Positions 9,084 to 17,046 of a stretch of 64,000 nucleotides of DNA are shown piece after piece. The notes under the pieces are model-generated. The model did no database searches. It had not been told where the DNA came from and saw only the letters and a list, made by a program, of their open reading frames with translations. The stretch is from NCBI RefSeq assembly GCF_006125015.1, contig NZ_SZZN01000002.1, positions 1 through 64,000 on the forward strand, written 5' to 3'. Origin of the DNA: Roseovarius arcticus. Its GTDB lineage: Bacteria > Pseudomonadota > Alphaproteobacteria > Rhodobacterales > Rhodobacteraceae. The position numbers and the translations under genes are program-made. How positions within the stretch are numbered: position 1 is the first letter of the stretch; each line of letters begins with the position of its first letter.

Positions 9084-10135
9084 TGGCACGAAAAAACATG
9101 TTCGAAGGGTTGGAGCCGCGCGACGAGGCTGAATCTGAGGCCCCCACGGCCCCCTCCCCTGCCCCGCCCGAACCCAAAGCGACTCCGCCCAAGGACAAAG
9201 GTCCGAGCATGGGCGCGCTCGGCGCGCTCAGCATGGATTTGTCCGGGCGCAATTCGCGCATGGTGCAGGATCTCGATCCCAGCCTCATAGAGAGCTCCGG
9301 TCATCGCGACCGGCTCGACATCGATGCTACGGATATTGACGCGCTCGCGCGCAGCATGACCGATCATGGTCAACAGGTGCCGATCCTTGTGCGCCCGTTG
9401 TCGAGTGACAGATCCCGCTATCAGATCGTCTACGGCCGCCGCAGACTTGCCGCCGCGCGCCGCGCAGGATTGCAAATCAAGGCGATGGTCCGCACGATGG
9501 GCGAAGAGGAGGCCGTTCTTGCCCAAGGGCAGGAGAATAGCCAGAGAACCAACCCGACCTTCATCGAGAAGGCGGTCTTTGCAGCTGATCTTCGAAAAGC
9601 CGGGTATGAAACCGACATCATCACTGACGCGCTCGCGATAGATCGTACCTCACTGTCACGGATGGAAGTCGTCCTGTCGCTCATCCCGATGGATTGGATA
9701 TGTGATATCGGCCCTGCCCCAGATGTTGGACGTCGCCGCTGGCATGACGTTGCCTTGCGTCTGAAGGATGGGATCGAGTTGCCGGACCTACCATTGGGTG
9801 CTTTTTCGCAAGCACCGGGTTCACTGGAGCGTTTCGAGATATTCGAGGCCCTCATTGCAGATCTTGAGGCGCAGAAGGCGTCAGGGAAGGCAGTCGGGAG
9901 CGGATCCGCCCGCGCCAAGGTCCCTCCACGCAAGATTACGACGGCTGACGGCCGGGAGATTGGCGAGATCCGCTCCGCTGGATCAGCCCTCACACTCAAG
10001 GTTCTGTCAAAGCAGAACCCGGAATTCGGGTCATGGCTCGAGGCACGCGCGGATCAGGTTCTGCGTGAGCTTTTCGAGCAATGGTCTGAAAGCTCGACCC
10101 ATAGCGCCGATAGCGCATCGGGCGATAACTCGTAA
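9083..10135 (+). CDS. repB: RepABC plasmid partitioning protein RepB (ParB family)
   Basis: A 350-aa ParB-like centromere-binding protein. The ParB/sulfiredoxin-type N-terminal domain (about 80-180) shows HGQQVPILVRP and YGRRRLAAARRAG. It is followed by a helix-turn-helix region (DIITDALAIDRTSLSRME) and a C-terminal dimerisation part. It should bind the parS-like palindromes found after repC and work with RepA. It starts at the ATG overlapping the repA stop (TGATG). An in-frame ATG 15 bases upstream inside repA is less likely. Confidence 0.94.
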   Translation: MARKNMFEGLEPRDEAESEAPTAPSPAPPEPKATPPKDKGPSMGALGALSMDLSGRNSRMVQDLDPSLIESSGHRDRLDIDATDIDALARSMTDHGQQVPILVRPLSSDRSRYQIVYGRRRLAAARRAGLQIKAMVRTMGEEEAVLAQGQENSQRTNPTFIEKAVFAADLRKAGYETDIITDALAIDRTSLSRMEVVLSLIPMDWICDIGPAPDVGRRRWHDVALRLKDGIELPDLPLGAFSQAPGSLERFEIFEALIADLEAQKASGKAVGSGSARAKVPPRKITTADGREIGEIRSAGSALTLKVLSKQNPEFGSWLEARADQVLRELFEQWSESSTHSADSASGDNS

Positions 10136-10172
10136 CCATCAACCTAGAAAAGGAGGCACGTCAGAGGACCAT

Positions 10173-10210
10173 AAAAAAAGACCCCCCAGGACATGATATC
10201 CCGAGAGGCC
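10173..10210 (-). terminator. Intrinsic terminator of the ctRNA
   Basis: Minus-strand arms GGCCTCTCGGGA and TCCTGGGGGGTC form 12 pairs, including several G-U wobbles. The loop is 7 bases and seven T follow. This is a typical ctRNA 3' end. Confidence 0.75.
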
Positions 10211-10224
10211 TCTATGCTTGACAC
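10173..10224 (-). ncRNA. Antisense counter-transcribed RNA (ctRNA) of repABC
   Basis: In the repB-repC gap the minus strand carries a compact transcription unit. The promoter has -35 TTGACA (10251-10256) and -10 TATCTC (10229-10234) with a 16-bp spacer. A roughly 50-base RNA follows, ending in a 12-pair stem with a 7-base loop (10180-10210) and a run of seven U. This is the place and architecture of the incompatibility ctRNA that limits RepC synthesis in repABC plasmids by promoting premature termination of the repC leader. The 5' end is estimated from the promoter. Confidence 0.75.
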
Positions 10225-10228
10225 CACA

Positions 10229-10256
10229 GAGATACCACTCCCCGCACTCATGTCAA
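10229..10256 (-). promoter_or_regulatory. ctRNA promoter
   Basis: Minus-strand TTGACA and TATCTC are separated by 16 bp. Just upstream, the GC-rich dyad CGGTC-G-GACCG (about 10268-10280) could belong to the repC leader's folding. The -35 is perfect and the -10 moderate. Confidence 0.6.
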
Positions 10257-10416
10257 GAATAACCGATTCGGTCGGACCGATAATTGTTGCCTGAAGGCAC
10301 TTTTATCGACACCCCCGCTTCGAATCAGAGTTCTTCAGACCTTGCCCACGGGCAAAGCTGAACCGGCCAATTGGTCGGCATGGGAAAGGTCTGCCTGGTC
10401 TTTACGTGAGCAGTAC

Positions 10417-11583
10417 ATGGCATTTCATCAGATCCAGACGAACTCGGCCCTTGCGGCGCCGACCCGAGACACTTCTCCGCAGTCAGCGTCCGACGCTTGG
10501 AAGATCTTGCGTGACCTTCGATCTGCGCGCCGTCAATACGGCTTAAAAGATCGTGCCATTACGCTGCTTCAGGCGTTGATCTCGCTTTTGCCCAAGGACA
10601 ATCCGCGCACCCGTATCTTCGCTTCCAATAAAACACTCTCGGATCGGGCCAACGGGATGGAGGAGCGTACAATCAGACGCCACATCAGCATACTGGTGCG
10701 TGCGGGACTTATTGAACGTCATGACTCTGCAAATAGAAAGCGGTTTGCGCGCCGTGACCCCGATACCGGAGAACTGATCGGGTACGGTTTCGATCTCGCC
10801 CCCATCTTCAATCGCGCGCAGGAAATCTCCGCTCTGGCATCTGAGGCTATCTTAGAGGCCGGAAGGATCGCAATCCTGCGAGACCGGCTCTCACAGATCC
10901 GCCAGGTCATCCTCGAGGGGGGAAACGTTGACAGTGATGCGGAGATCATCAGAAAAGCACTCCGACGCAAACTGAGTGCGGCACAGCTACAGTGCATGAT
11001 CGCAGAATTGAGCCCGGCAGACAGTCGGGACCCCCCTGCCCCGACCACCATTCTGTCCGGCGATGACAGTCAAATTGACCGGCACATTCAGAAGTCAATT
11101 ACAGAAGATCTTGATTCTGATAGCCCGAAGATCGTGACGCTTGATACGGGCCAACGAGATCCAGCCGATGTTTCGCCACCAAAGCGCAGAGAGGATAATA
11201 GGAATTTAAATGCCTGTGACCACGGACAAGCGCCAAGCCAATCAGATGATCTTGAGATAAGGCTTGATCAAGTGAAGGCCGCCTGCCCTGAAATTATGTG
11301 CTTCGCCACGGCACCCGTCACGAGGTGGCATGATATGGACAGGCTGGGCCGATCAGTTGGCCGTATGGCCGGTATCGCTGAAGATGTTCTTGATCAGACC
11401 GAGCTCAAGTTTGGAAAAACCGGCCTTGCTTTAACGGTTGCCGCCGTACTTCAAATGGGCAGCCGTATTAAGAATCACGGGGCCTACATAAGATCACTTG
11501 TTTCAGGCAAGCATGCAGACACATTCGATCCTGCGAAGCTTATAATTCGATTGATACACGCTCAGAAAGTGGCAGTCGGATGA
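10417..11583 (+). CDS. repC: Plasmid replication initiator RepC
   Basis: A 388-aa repABC initiator. The N-terminal winged-helix DNA-binding half carries KDRAITLLQALISLLP and later RANGMEERTIRRHISILVRA, both typical of RepC. The C-terminal half ends with the conserved tail around KNHGAYIRSLVSGKHADTFD. The ATG at 10417 (MAFHQIQ) is favoured because RepC proteins start shortly before this conserved region. An in-frame TTG at 10342 would add 25 residues. Expression is likely limited by the antisense RNA in the leader. In repABC plasmids oriV normally lies within repC itself. Confidence 0.93.
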   Translation: MAFHQIQTNSALAAPTRDTSPQSASDAWKILRDLRSARRQYGLKDRAITLLQALISLLPKDNPRTRIFASNKTLSDRANGMEERTIRRHISILVRAGLIERHDSANRKRFARRDPDTGELIGYGFDLAPIFNRAQEISALASEAILEAGRIAILRDRLSQIRQVILEGGNVDSDAEIIRKALRRKLSAAQLQCMIAELSPADSRDPPAPTTILSGDDSQIDRHIQKSITEDLDSDSPKIVTLDTGQRDPADVSPPKRREDNRNLNACDHGQAPSQSDDLEIRLDQVKAACPEIMCFATAPVTRWHDMDRLGRSVGRMAGIAEDVLDQTELKFGKTGLALTVAAVLQMGSRIKNHGAYIRSLVSGKHADTFDPAKLIIRLIHAQKVAVG

Positions 11584-11596
11584 TGAGCTTCCACCC

Positions 11597-11614
11597 AATT
11601 GACCGCGGTCAATT
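11597..11614. promoter_or_regulatory. parS-like palindrome 1
   Basis: A perfect 18-bp palindrome, AATTGACCGCGGTCAATT, 13 bp after the repC stop. A second near-identical copy lies 35 bp further on. Their position and symmetry fit RepB-binding centromere sites of a repABC replicon. Confidence 0.65.
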
Positions 11615-11631
11615 AAGACCGGAACGGACCC

Positions 11632-11648
11632 AATTGACCGCGGTCAAT
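11632..11648. promoter_or_regulatory. parS-like palindrome 2
   Basis: The second copy of the palindrome (AATTGACCGCGGTCAAT; the 18th base differs, leaving a perfect 16-bp dyad). Centre-to-centre distance from copy 1 is 35 bp, about 3.3 helical turns. Confidence 0.62.
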
Positions 11649-11697
11649 CGAGTTTACTTGTTAAAGCTGCTCGGGAGTGGAAGCAGTATGAAGCGAC

Positions 11698-11724
11698 GGG
11701 CCACGGGCAAACTGCCCGCAGCCC
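11698..11724. other. Nested hairpin downstream of parS sites
   Basis: CGGGCA and TGCCCG pair around a three-base loop, inside an outer GGGC/GCCC pair. No T-run follows, so it is not a clear terminator. It may be a structural element of the replication region. Confidence 0.35.
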
Positions 11725-11764
11725 ACATAGGACATCTGTGCTGCAATACGCATCTCTCAGCGGC

Positions 11765-11971
11765 TCAACCCAGCGCAGGCTCCGGCACGACTTGTGCATT
11801 CAGCTCCAATTGAATCTTCGCGAGCTGCTCCTGCGTAAGCGCTGTCAGAGGGGTGCCGGTTACCATCTCAGATCCGGTATCCACCGTCAGGCGGCCATCT
11901 TCATGGATCTGGTGAAGATCGCCCTGCGCCTGGCTGTGAGGACCGGTCTCGACTGTAATTCTTCTGACCAT
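11765..11971 (-). CDS. Hypothetical small protein
   Basis: A 68-aa soluble protein beginning MVRRITVETGPHSQAQGD. The ATG at 11971 is chosen because GGAG lies at the right distance upstream. A longer frame reaching 12148 has poor sequence and overlaps a clear remnant in another frame. No domain recognised. It lies between the parS sites and a truncated sunset-domain remnant, on the strand opposite repABC. Confidence 0.5.
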   Translation of the reverse strand: MVRRITVETGPHSQAQGDLHQIHEDGRLTVDTGSEMVTGTPLTALTQEQLAKIQLELNAQVVPEPALG

Positions 11972-12035
11972 CTGATATCTCCAAAGGTCTACGTCTGATG
12001 TACCTGATGCTATTGGATCGTATGAGGTGTTCTGT

Positions 12036-12254
12036 TTAGCAATTCCGCGCCATCCGATACCCGAAGCTGACCGCTTCTGATTCGGTCTCGAAAGGCACCC
12101 GGTTGCTTCCGGAGATCTGCAGAAAGCCGCGACAATGCGGCAGGTCATAGATCATGGAGTTACTGTTTCCGATCACCTCGGCCGCATGCGCCGTCTCGAC
12201 AGCAGGATCCGATGAGACTTGGTTTTGCCCGCGGGCAGTCGAGATATCCCGACG
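12036..12254 (-). pseudogene. Sunset-domain protein remnant (C-terminal)
   Basis: Read leftward, this frame gives VIGNSNSMIYDLPHC, then NRVPFETESEAVSFGYRMA and an RNC end. This is the small Cys/His motif seen at the C-terminus of many thermonuclease-like and secreted nuclease proteins (sunset-like domain). No start codon lies upstream and a stop interrupts the frame at about 12256, so only the tail of a gene remains next to the degraded integrase. Confidence 0.5.
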
Positions 12255-12282
12255 TTACTTGGTGAATGAAAAGGGCGGGGGC

Positions 12283-13322
12283 CTATAGCCCTGCCGCCTT
12301 GGTCAGATTGACGTGGAAGCGGTCGCGCCGCCGCTGATAGCGGCGGGTCAACTCAGCGCTCGCATGACCCAGATGTTTCTGGACATGGCGCTCATCGACC
12401 TCGGCGCTACTTGCGAGACCTGCGCGCAGGGAATGCCGGAAAAATAGCGCCAAACGGCCCATCTCGGGCAGATCCGCGCGAATACCTGCGCTCAGTACGG
12501 TTTGCTTAATGAAGCGTGCGACTTGCTTGTCGTTGAGGCGGGCCTCCCAGGCTCGCTTGCCGTCACGAGAGGTCCGCACGAACGCCGGGCCGAAGGTGAT
12601 ACTGGCAAAGCGCAGCCATCGGTCCAGCGTGTGAACCGGACAGGTCTGGTTGGATGATCACCGGCTAATCTCGACCTCGCGCCAGCATCGAGGATCTCGA
12701 TCCAGCCACCTGAATCTGGAGTGTCGTCTTTGCCGTGATCCAGGCTGACGATGTCGGATCGCCTGAGAGCGTCCGCATATCCCAGGAACAGGTTTGCCCG
12801 GTCTCTAAGCCCCCGCAAATCAAAACCCAGAGTGGCCACCATGGCGAGGATATCATCGCCATGGTGGCTTCCTTCTAAACCGGGGGCCGCGCGCGTGTTT
12901 GCGCCTTATCCCGGCCAGCACGGTGGCAATATGGCGGTTCTTACGATCAAGGGTGACACCACGCTGCGCGTAGGCCCAGGCAAGACCCGACAGGCGGCGT
13001 TTGATGGTGTTGACCGCCATCGGGCGGCCCGGCGAAAGGGCAGGGGCCGTGAAGGCGACGCCAGGTCGGCGAGATAGAGCCCGATCATCTCCGGCGCGGG
13101 GGGCAGGGGGGACGCGCCTTTCAGCCTGCACCAGCGGGTAAAATGTTCCCAGTCTTTTGCATAGGCGCGTAGGGCGTTTTCCGAAGCCGCTTGTATTGCG
13201 TAATCGCGCGCGGTTTCGACAAGGCGATCCAGCGTGCCGGATCCCGCCACCCAGGCAGGCAGATCGATTTCGTCGCGCTCCTCTTGCGGCGCGGAGGCGT
13301 GTGGTTTATACTCCTTATTCAT
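12283..13322 (-). pseudogene. Tyrosine recombinase, degraded copy
   Basis: Pieces in different frames reproduce the intact recombinase at 14735-15892 almost end to end. The N-terminal SAM-like part starts at MNKEYKPH (13322), with the central LRGLRDRANLFLGYADALRR and the C-terminal HSLRAGLASSAEVDERHVQKHLG and RRYQRRRDRF. Several frameshifts separate them, and the stretch between the central part and the C-terminal third is scrambled. The catalytic Tyr and HxxR survive, but no continuous protein can be made. Divergent from ccdA. Confidence 0.8.
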
Positions 13323-13344
13323 ACATATACTCTTGGAGGTCTGG

Positions 13345-13566
13345 ATGGGACGGATAAAAGTCAATCTGACGCTCGATGCGGGCGTGGCGGAAACGGCGCG
13401 GGCGCTCGGCCTCAATATGTCGCGTCTTGCGGAGGCCGCGATTTCCGAGGCCGCAAAGGTTGAGCGAAACCGTCTGTGGCGGGAAGAAAACCAGGCGGCG
13501 ATCAGGGCCTATTCCGAAGAGGTGGCCCGGGAGGGACTGCCTCTCGCACCGTTCCGAAGCTTCTAG
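13345..13566 (+). CDS. ccdA: CcdA-family antitoxin
   Basis: A 73-aa antitoxin. The N-terminal ribbon-helix-helix DNA-binding part (KVNLTLDAGVAETARALGLN) is followed by an acidic or helical C-terminal arm ending in the conserved W-R-E-E-N and I-x-x-Y/F-x-E pattern (WREENQAAIRAYSEEVA). It would neutralise CcdB and repress the operon. The ATG at 13345 is preceded by GGAGG. The ccdB gene follows 12 bp downstream. Stabilises the plasmid by post-segregational killing. Confidence 0.88.
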   Translation: MGRIKVNLTLDAGVAETARALGLNMSRLAEAAISEAAKVERNRLWREENQAAIRAYSEEVAREGLPLAPFRSF

Positions 13567-13578
13567 GGTCTTACTCGC

Positions 13579-13872
13579 ATGGCACAGTTCGACCTCTATC
13601 GCCTGAGCAGCGGACAGCTTGTTGTGGACCTGCAGACCGACCTGATCGGTATCGAGGCCTCACGCATCGTTGCGCCCTTGCGCGAGGCTGGCCGCTACAC
13701 AGCGTTTCCCGGTTTGACGCCCGCTGTCGTGGTCGACGGGGCGGCCTGGATCGTCCGTGTTCAGGAACTGGCTGCCGTGCCGGGCGCGGAGTTGCGAGAG
13801 GTTGCTGGATCCTTGGCCGACCATCGCGATGCATTGAAGCGCGCCCTGGATATCCTGACTGACGGTGTGTAG
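13579..13872 (+). CDS. ccdB: CcdB-family toxin
   Basis: A 97-aa toxin of the CcdB/MazF fold that would poison DNA gyrase. The opening FDLYRLSSGQLVVDLQTDLI and internal RIVAPLRE and LTPAVVVDG are characteristic. The end (LDILTDGV) lacks the Trp-Gly-Ile tail that makes F-plasmid CcdB toxic. Activity on gyrase is therefore less certain, although many chromosomal and plasmid homologues vary here. Cotranscribed with ccdA. Confidence 0.86.
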   Translation: MAQFDLYRLSSGQLVVDLQTDLIGIEASRIVAPLREAGRYTAFPGLTPAVVVDGAAWIVRVQELAAVPGAELREVAGSLADHRDALKRALDILTDGV

Positions 13873-14120
13873 CGCCCCGGAGTCGGCACCGAAGGCGGGG
13901 GATAGGGCAGGCGGGCAAAAGGTATCAACGCCGATAGGGGCAGGATATGGAAGCGGCGAAACCTCCCGAAAACTGGGTGCTACGTCGCCATCACAAGATC
14001 GAAAAGGATGTTCGGTGGACGCTAAGGTCCCATGTGTTCGCTTAAATTTTGCGAAGGTTTCAACTGACATGATTGATCAAACCGAGGTGATGGCATATAT
14101 TGCCAATAAGGAGGTGGCCC

Positions 14121-14378
14121 ATGGTTACACGCAATGTGGTGCTGACAGAGTCCCAAGATGAGCTGGTTCAAGGCCTTGTTTCATCTGGAAGATATCAAAA
14201 TGCCAGCGAAGCCCTTCGGGCAGGCTTGCGGCTGCTCGAACGCGAGGAAGCCGGTTTGGCCGACCTTCGAAGCGGCTTGAGGCAGGGGCTGGCACAGGCG
14301 AAAAATGACGAGTTAGCCGATGGTACGGGCTCTGACGCCATTCGCCGCGCCTTCGGTAGAGCCCGTTCGCAAGCGTGA
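14121..14378 (+). CDS. parD: ParD-family antitoxin
   Basis: An 85-aa CopG-like ribbon-helix-helix antitoxin. RNVVLTESQDELVQGLVSSG and NASEALRAGLRLLEREE are the family signature, followed by a flexible toxin-binding tail. The ATG at 14121 sits behind AAGGAGG. An alternative in-frame ATG at 14100 would precede that site. Its stop overlaps the parE GTG by 4 bases. Confidence 0.9.
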   Translation: MVTRNVVLTESQDELVQGLVSSGRYQNASEALRAGLRLLEREEAGLADLRSGLRQGLAQAKNDELADGTGSDAIRRAFGRARSQA

Positions 14379-14719
14379 CACGATCGTTTCGCCTTACGCG
14401 ACGCGCAGAGGACAGTCTTGTCGATATCGCGAGATGGACGATTCAACAGTTTGGTGTCCGTCAGGCAGACATTTATGAGACCGAACTGGTCGCAAGATGC
14501 GAAGCGATTGTGCGTGGCGATGCGGTGTCCCAAAGTTGTTCAGTCCTTATCGATGACGAAGCTGACCTGCGCTACGCTAGGGCAGGGGAGCATTTTGTCG
14601 TGTTCCTGGAGCGCTCCACTGAGGTATTGATCGTAGATTTCTTGCATTCGCGCAGTGATTTACCCCGCCATATCGCAGCTTTGGGGACACTCAAGAATGA
14701 CGGCTCGGACAAGGGTTAG
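14375..14719 (+). CDS. parE: ParE/RelE-family toxin
   Basis: A 114-aa toxin of the RelE/ParE fold. FRLTRRAEDSLVDIARWTI at the N-terminus and RYARAGEHFVVFLE and VDFLHSRSDLPRHI toward the end are typical of ParE, which inhibits gyrase. It starts with GTG inside the parD stop (GTGA), giving coupled translation. It converges on the intact recombinase 15 bp downstream. Confidence 0.88.
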   Translation: MTRSFRLTRRAEDSLVDIARWTIQQFGVRQADIYETELVARCEAIVRGDAVSQSCSVLIDDEADLRYARAGEHFVVFLERSTEVLIVDFLHSRSDLPRHIAALGTLKNDGSDKG

Positions 14720-14734
14720 TATTTCGCCAACACC

Positions 14735-15892
14735 TTACAGGCCCGCAGCTTTGGTCAGGTTTACGCGGAATCGGTCCCTGCGCCGCTGATATCGCCGTGT
14801 CATCTCGGCGGACGCGTGGCCGAGGTGTTTCTGGACGTAGCGCTCATCAACTTCGGCCGAACTCGCGAGGCCGGCGCGCAGGGAGTGGCCGGAGAAGAGG
14901 GCTAACCGATCTTTCTCCGGCAGGTCCGCGCGAATACCTGCGCTCAGTACGGTTTGCTTTATGAGGCGTGCGACGTGCTTGTCCGTGAGCCGTGCGGGAA
15001 GGGTTTTCTTCCCGTCACGAGAGGTCCGAACGAACACCGGCCCAAAATCGATCTTGGCAAAATGTAGCCACTGCTCCAGCGCGTGAACGGGGCAGGTTTG
15101 GTCACTTGATCCCCGGCCGACTTCCACTTCACGCCATCCTGTCTTTGCATTGAGCGTGAGCAGGGCGCCGTCGTCGGAGATATCTATCCAGCCACCTGAC
15201 TCTGGCGTGTCGTCTTTGCCGTGATCCAGGCTGACGATCTCGGATCGCCTGAGACCGCCCGCATATCCCAGAAGCAGGATTGCCCGGTCTCTAAGCCCCC
15301 GCAGATCGTAGGGCAGGGTGGCGACCATGGCGAGGATGTCGTCGCGCAGGATCGCTTCTTTCTGCACCGGCGGCCGCGCATGTTTGCGCTTAATCCCGGC
15401 CAGCACGCTGGCGATGTGGCGGTTCTTGCGGTCGAGGGTGAAGCCGCGTTGCTGATAGTGCCAGGCAAGACCGGAGAGGCGCCGTTCAATGGTCGTGACC
15501 GTTATTGCCGGGGTCTTACCAACTGGCGCAGCCATATCCGCCAGATAGAGACCGATCATCTCGGGCGAGGGCGGCAGGGGATCCGCACCTTTTATCCGGC
15601 ACCATCGCCCAAAGTGTTTCCAGTCGGCAGCGTAGGCCTTGTTGGTGTTTTCGGCTGTGGAAGCTTTGGCGTAATCGCGCGCGGTATCGACAAGGCGGTC
15701 AAGCGTGCCAGAGCCAGCGACATGCGAGGGCAGGGCGATCCCATCGCTTTTTGCTTGATCTCTCTCGTCTCCGTCGTTCTGTTGGCCCATATCAGAGGGG
15801 CTCCGAGAAAGGCGCGTTCGAGCGTCGCGAGAGACAGCGTCTTTTGAGGCATCTTGCCAACAAACGACGTCCCTGGGCAATATTCGATGCAT
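14735..15892 (-). CDS. Tyrosine-type site-specific recombinase (XerC/D-like integrase)
   Basis: An intact recombinase of up to 385 aa. The N-terminal SAM-like core-binding domain (ENTNKAYAADWKHFGRWC) is followed by the catalytic domain with Arg in GGLRRSEIV, HSLR, LGH and the nucleophile Tyr in MTRRYQRRR. The longest frame starts at 15892, but an ATG at 15790 (MGQQNDGDER) gives the more usual length of about 351 aa. It catalyses strand exchange at a core site. A symmetric candidate lies 90 bp upstream at 15983-16015. A broken paralogue lies 1.4 kb away on the same strand, beyond the toxin-antitoxin genes. Confidence 0.92.
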   Translation of the reverse strand: MHRILPRDVVCWQDASKDAVSRDARTRLSRSPSDMGQQNDGDERDQAKSDGIALPSHVAGSGTLDRLVDTARDYAKASTAENTNKAYAADWKHFGRWCRIKGADPLPPSPEMIGLYLADMAAPVGKTPAITVTTIERRLSGLAWHYQQRGFTLDRKNRHIASVLAGIKRKHARPPVQKEAILRDDILAMVATLPYDLRGLRDRAILLLGYAGGLRRSEIVSLDHGKDDTPESGGWIDISDDGALLTLNAKTGWREVEVGRGSSDQTCPVHALEQWLHFAKIDFGPVFVRTSRDGKKTLPARLTDKHVARLIKQTVLSAGIRADLPEKDRLALFSGHSLRAGLASSAEVDERYVQKHLGHASAEMTRRYQRRRDRFRVNLTKAAGL

Positions 15893-15982
15893 CAGAGTGG
15901 GATGAAGTGGACCTCTCGGTCTCTGAGTCCATTATTTCCCCTAAAATTCGCTAATTTTGAGACTGTCCTGCAGCGTAATCTT

Positions 15983-16015
15983 TTAGGTCCGATAAGACAA
16001 CCTTATTGGACATAA
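15983..16015. other. Putative tyrosine-recombinase core site
   Basis: Two 13-bp arms in inverted orientation, TTAGGTCCGATAA and TTATTGGACATAA (11 of 13 positions match), flank a 7-bp spacer GACAACC. That is the architecture of a tyrosine-recombinase crossover site. It lies just outside the start of the intact recombinase gene, the usual place for attP/attL or a resolution site. Confidence 0.5.
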
Positions 16016-16089
16016 CGCAGAGATGTAAGGTGGGGCGGTTAGCGCAACATTTTCTGGAGTAAAGCGCCGCGTGGGTTTAGGCTTTCGGG

Positions 16090-17046
16090 ATGAACCAAGC
16101 CGCTAAACCCACTCTGAGCGCTACCAAGAGCATACAGTTGCTACCCGGCTGGATCACCCTTCCGCAGGACGATACCCCTGAAACTGTTGCGTTTATATCG
16201 GGGGCGGCCCTGGCCACGCTAGATGTGGTGCTGCGCGATTCGGGTGCCAATTTGCCCGGTGCGCTGTTGCGGGACCGGTTGGCGCTGGATGCGGCGGTCG
16301 CGTGCTTAAAGCTGGAAGGGCGCAGTGACTCCGCCCCCGATATCCGGGACGCGGTGTCTTTGGCGCGGCCAGTGCGACTGGGGCGGGCAGGGGATGCTTT
16401 GGGGCCTGCTGGTGACATGTTTGTGGCATGGCGCAAGCTGGCGCGGGTGAACTTGGCCGCGGGTGGCTGGAACGACCGCGTCAGGACGGTGGTGCCCGCC
16501 GCGGTGGTGGACGTGCTGCCGGATTTTGGCGCCCCTGCAGGACCGCCGGTTGCACAGGCAAGCCGGATACTGGCGGACGTGCTGCGACAGTTTCCCCGCG
16601 AGGAGGCGGCGGCATTGAGGTTGGCGGATCTGACGCTGGCCCGCGCGGTTGGGTGGGATCGGCCCATGCCGTTATTGGCGGCGCATCTGCCGCGCAAGGA
16701 TATCCGCGCGATCGCGGACGGGGCAGGCGATCCAGGTCCTCGTGTGCATCTGGCAATGATTGCGGCCTGCGATGGGGCCATTCGCAGGGCTGCGGATCTT
16801 GGGAGGCGTGCCGCCAAGTTGCAGGCCATTGCGCCAACCCTGCGGGCCAAAGGATCAAATGAGGCCTTGGCGGTGTTCTTGAGCCATGATGCAGTGTCGC
16901 CATCGGGGATGTTGTCTCCGATGATACAAGGCACGTCGGTCCCAATGACAGACCGTGCGGCACGGCGGCTCTGTGATCGTTTGGTGGAGTTGGGCGTCGT
17001 GCGCGAACTCACTGGGCGCGCGACGTTCCGGCTCTACGGGGTGTGA
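16090..17046 (+). CDS. DUF1403 family protein
   Basis: A 318-aa protein of the uncharacterised DUF1403 family, recognised by the N-terminal stretch AALATLDVVLRDSGANLPG followed by LLRDRLALDAA. It is alanine-rich and mostly helical, with no membrane segment or catalytic motif evident. Homologues are found mainly on plasmids and mobile regions of alphaproteobacteria. Its GTGA overlap with the next gene, an ScpB homologue, suggests a shared role in plasmid chromosome-like organisation or segregation, but this is inference. Confidence 0.8.
   Translation: MNQAAKPTLSATKSIQLLPGWITLPQDDTPETVAFISGAALATLDVVLRDSGANLPGALLRDRLALDAAVACLKLEGRSDSAPDIRDAVSLARPVRLGRAGDALGPAGDMFVAWRKLARVNLAAGGWNDRVRTVVPAAVVDVLPDFGAPAGPPVAQASRILADVLRQFPREEAAALRLADLTLARAVGWDRPMPLLAAHLPRKDIRAIADGAGDPGPRVHLAMIAACDGAIRRAADLGRRAAKLQAIAPTLRAKGSNEALAVFLSHDAVSPSGMLSPMIQGTSVPMTDRAARRLCDRLVELGVVRELTGRATFRLYGV

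Noticed and set aside
10342..10416. Longer RepC starting at TTG 10342
   Set aside because: The added residues do not resemble RepC N-termini and fall in the leader expected to be controlled by the ctRNA.
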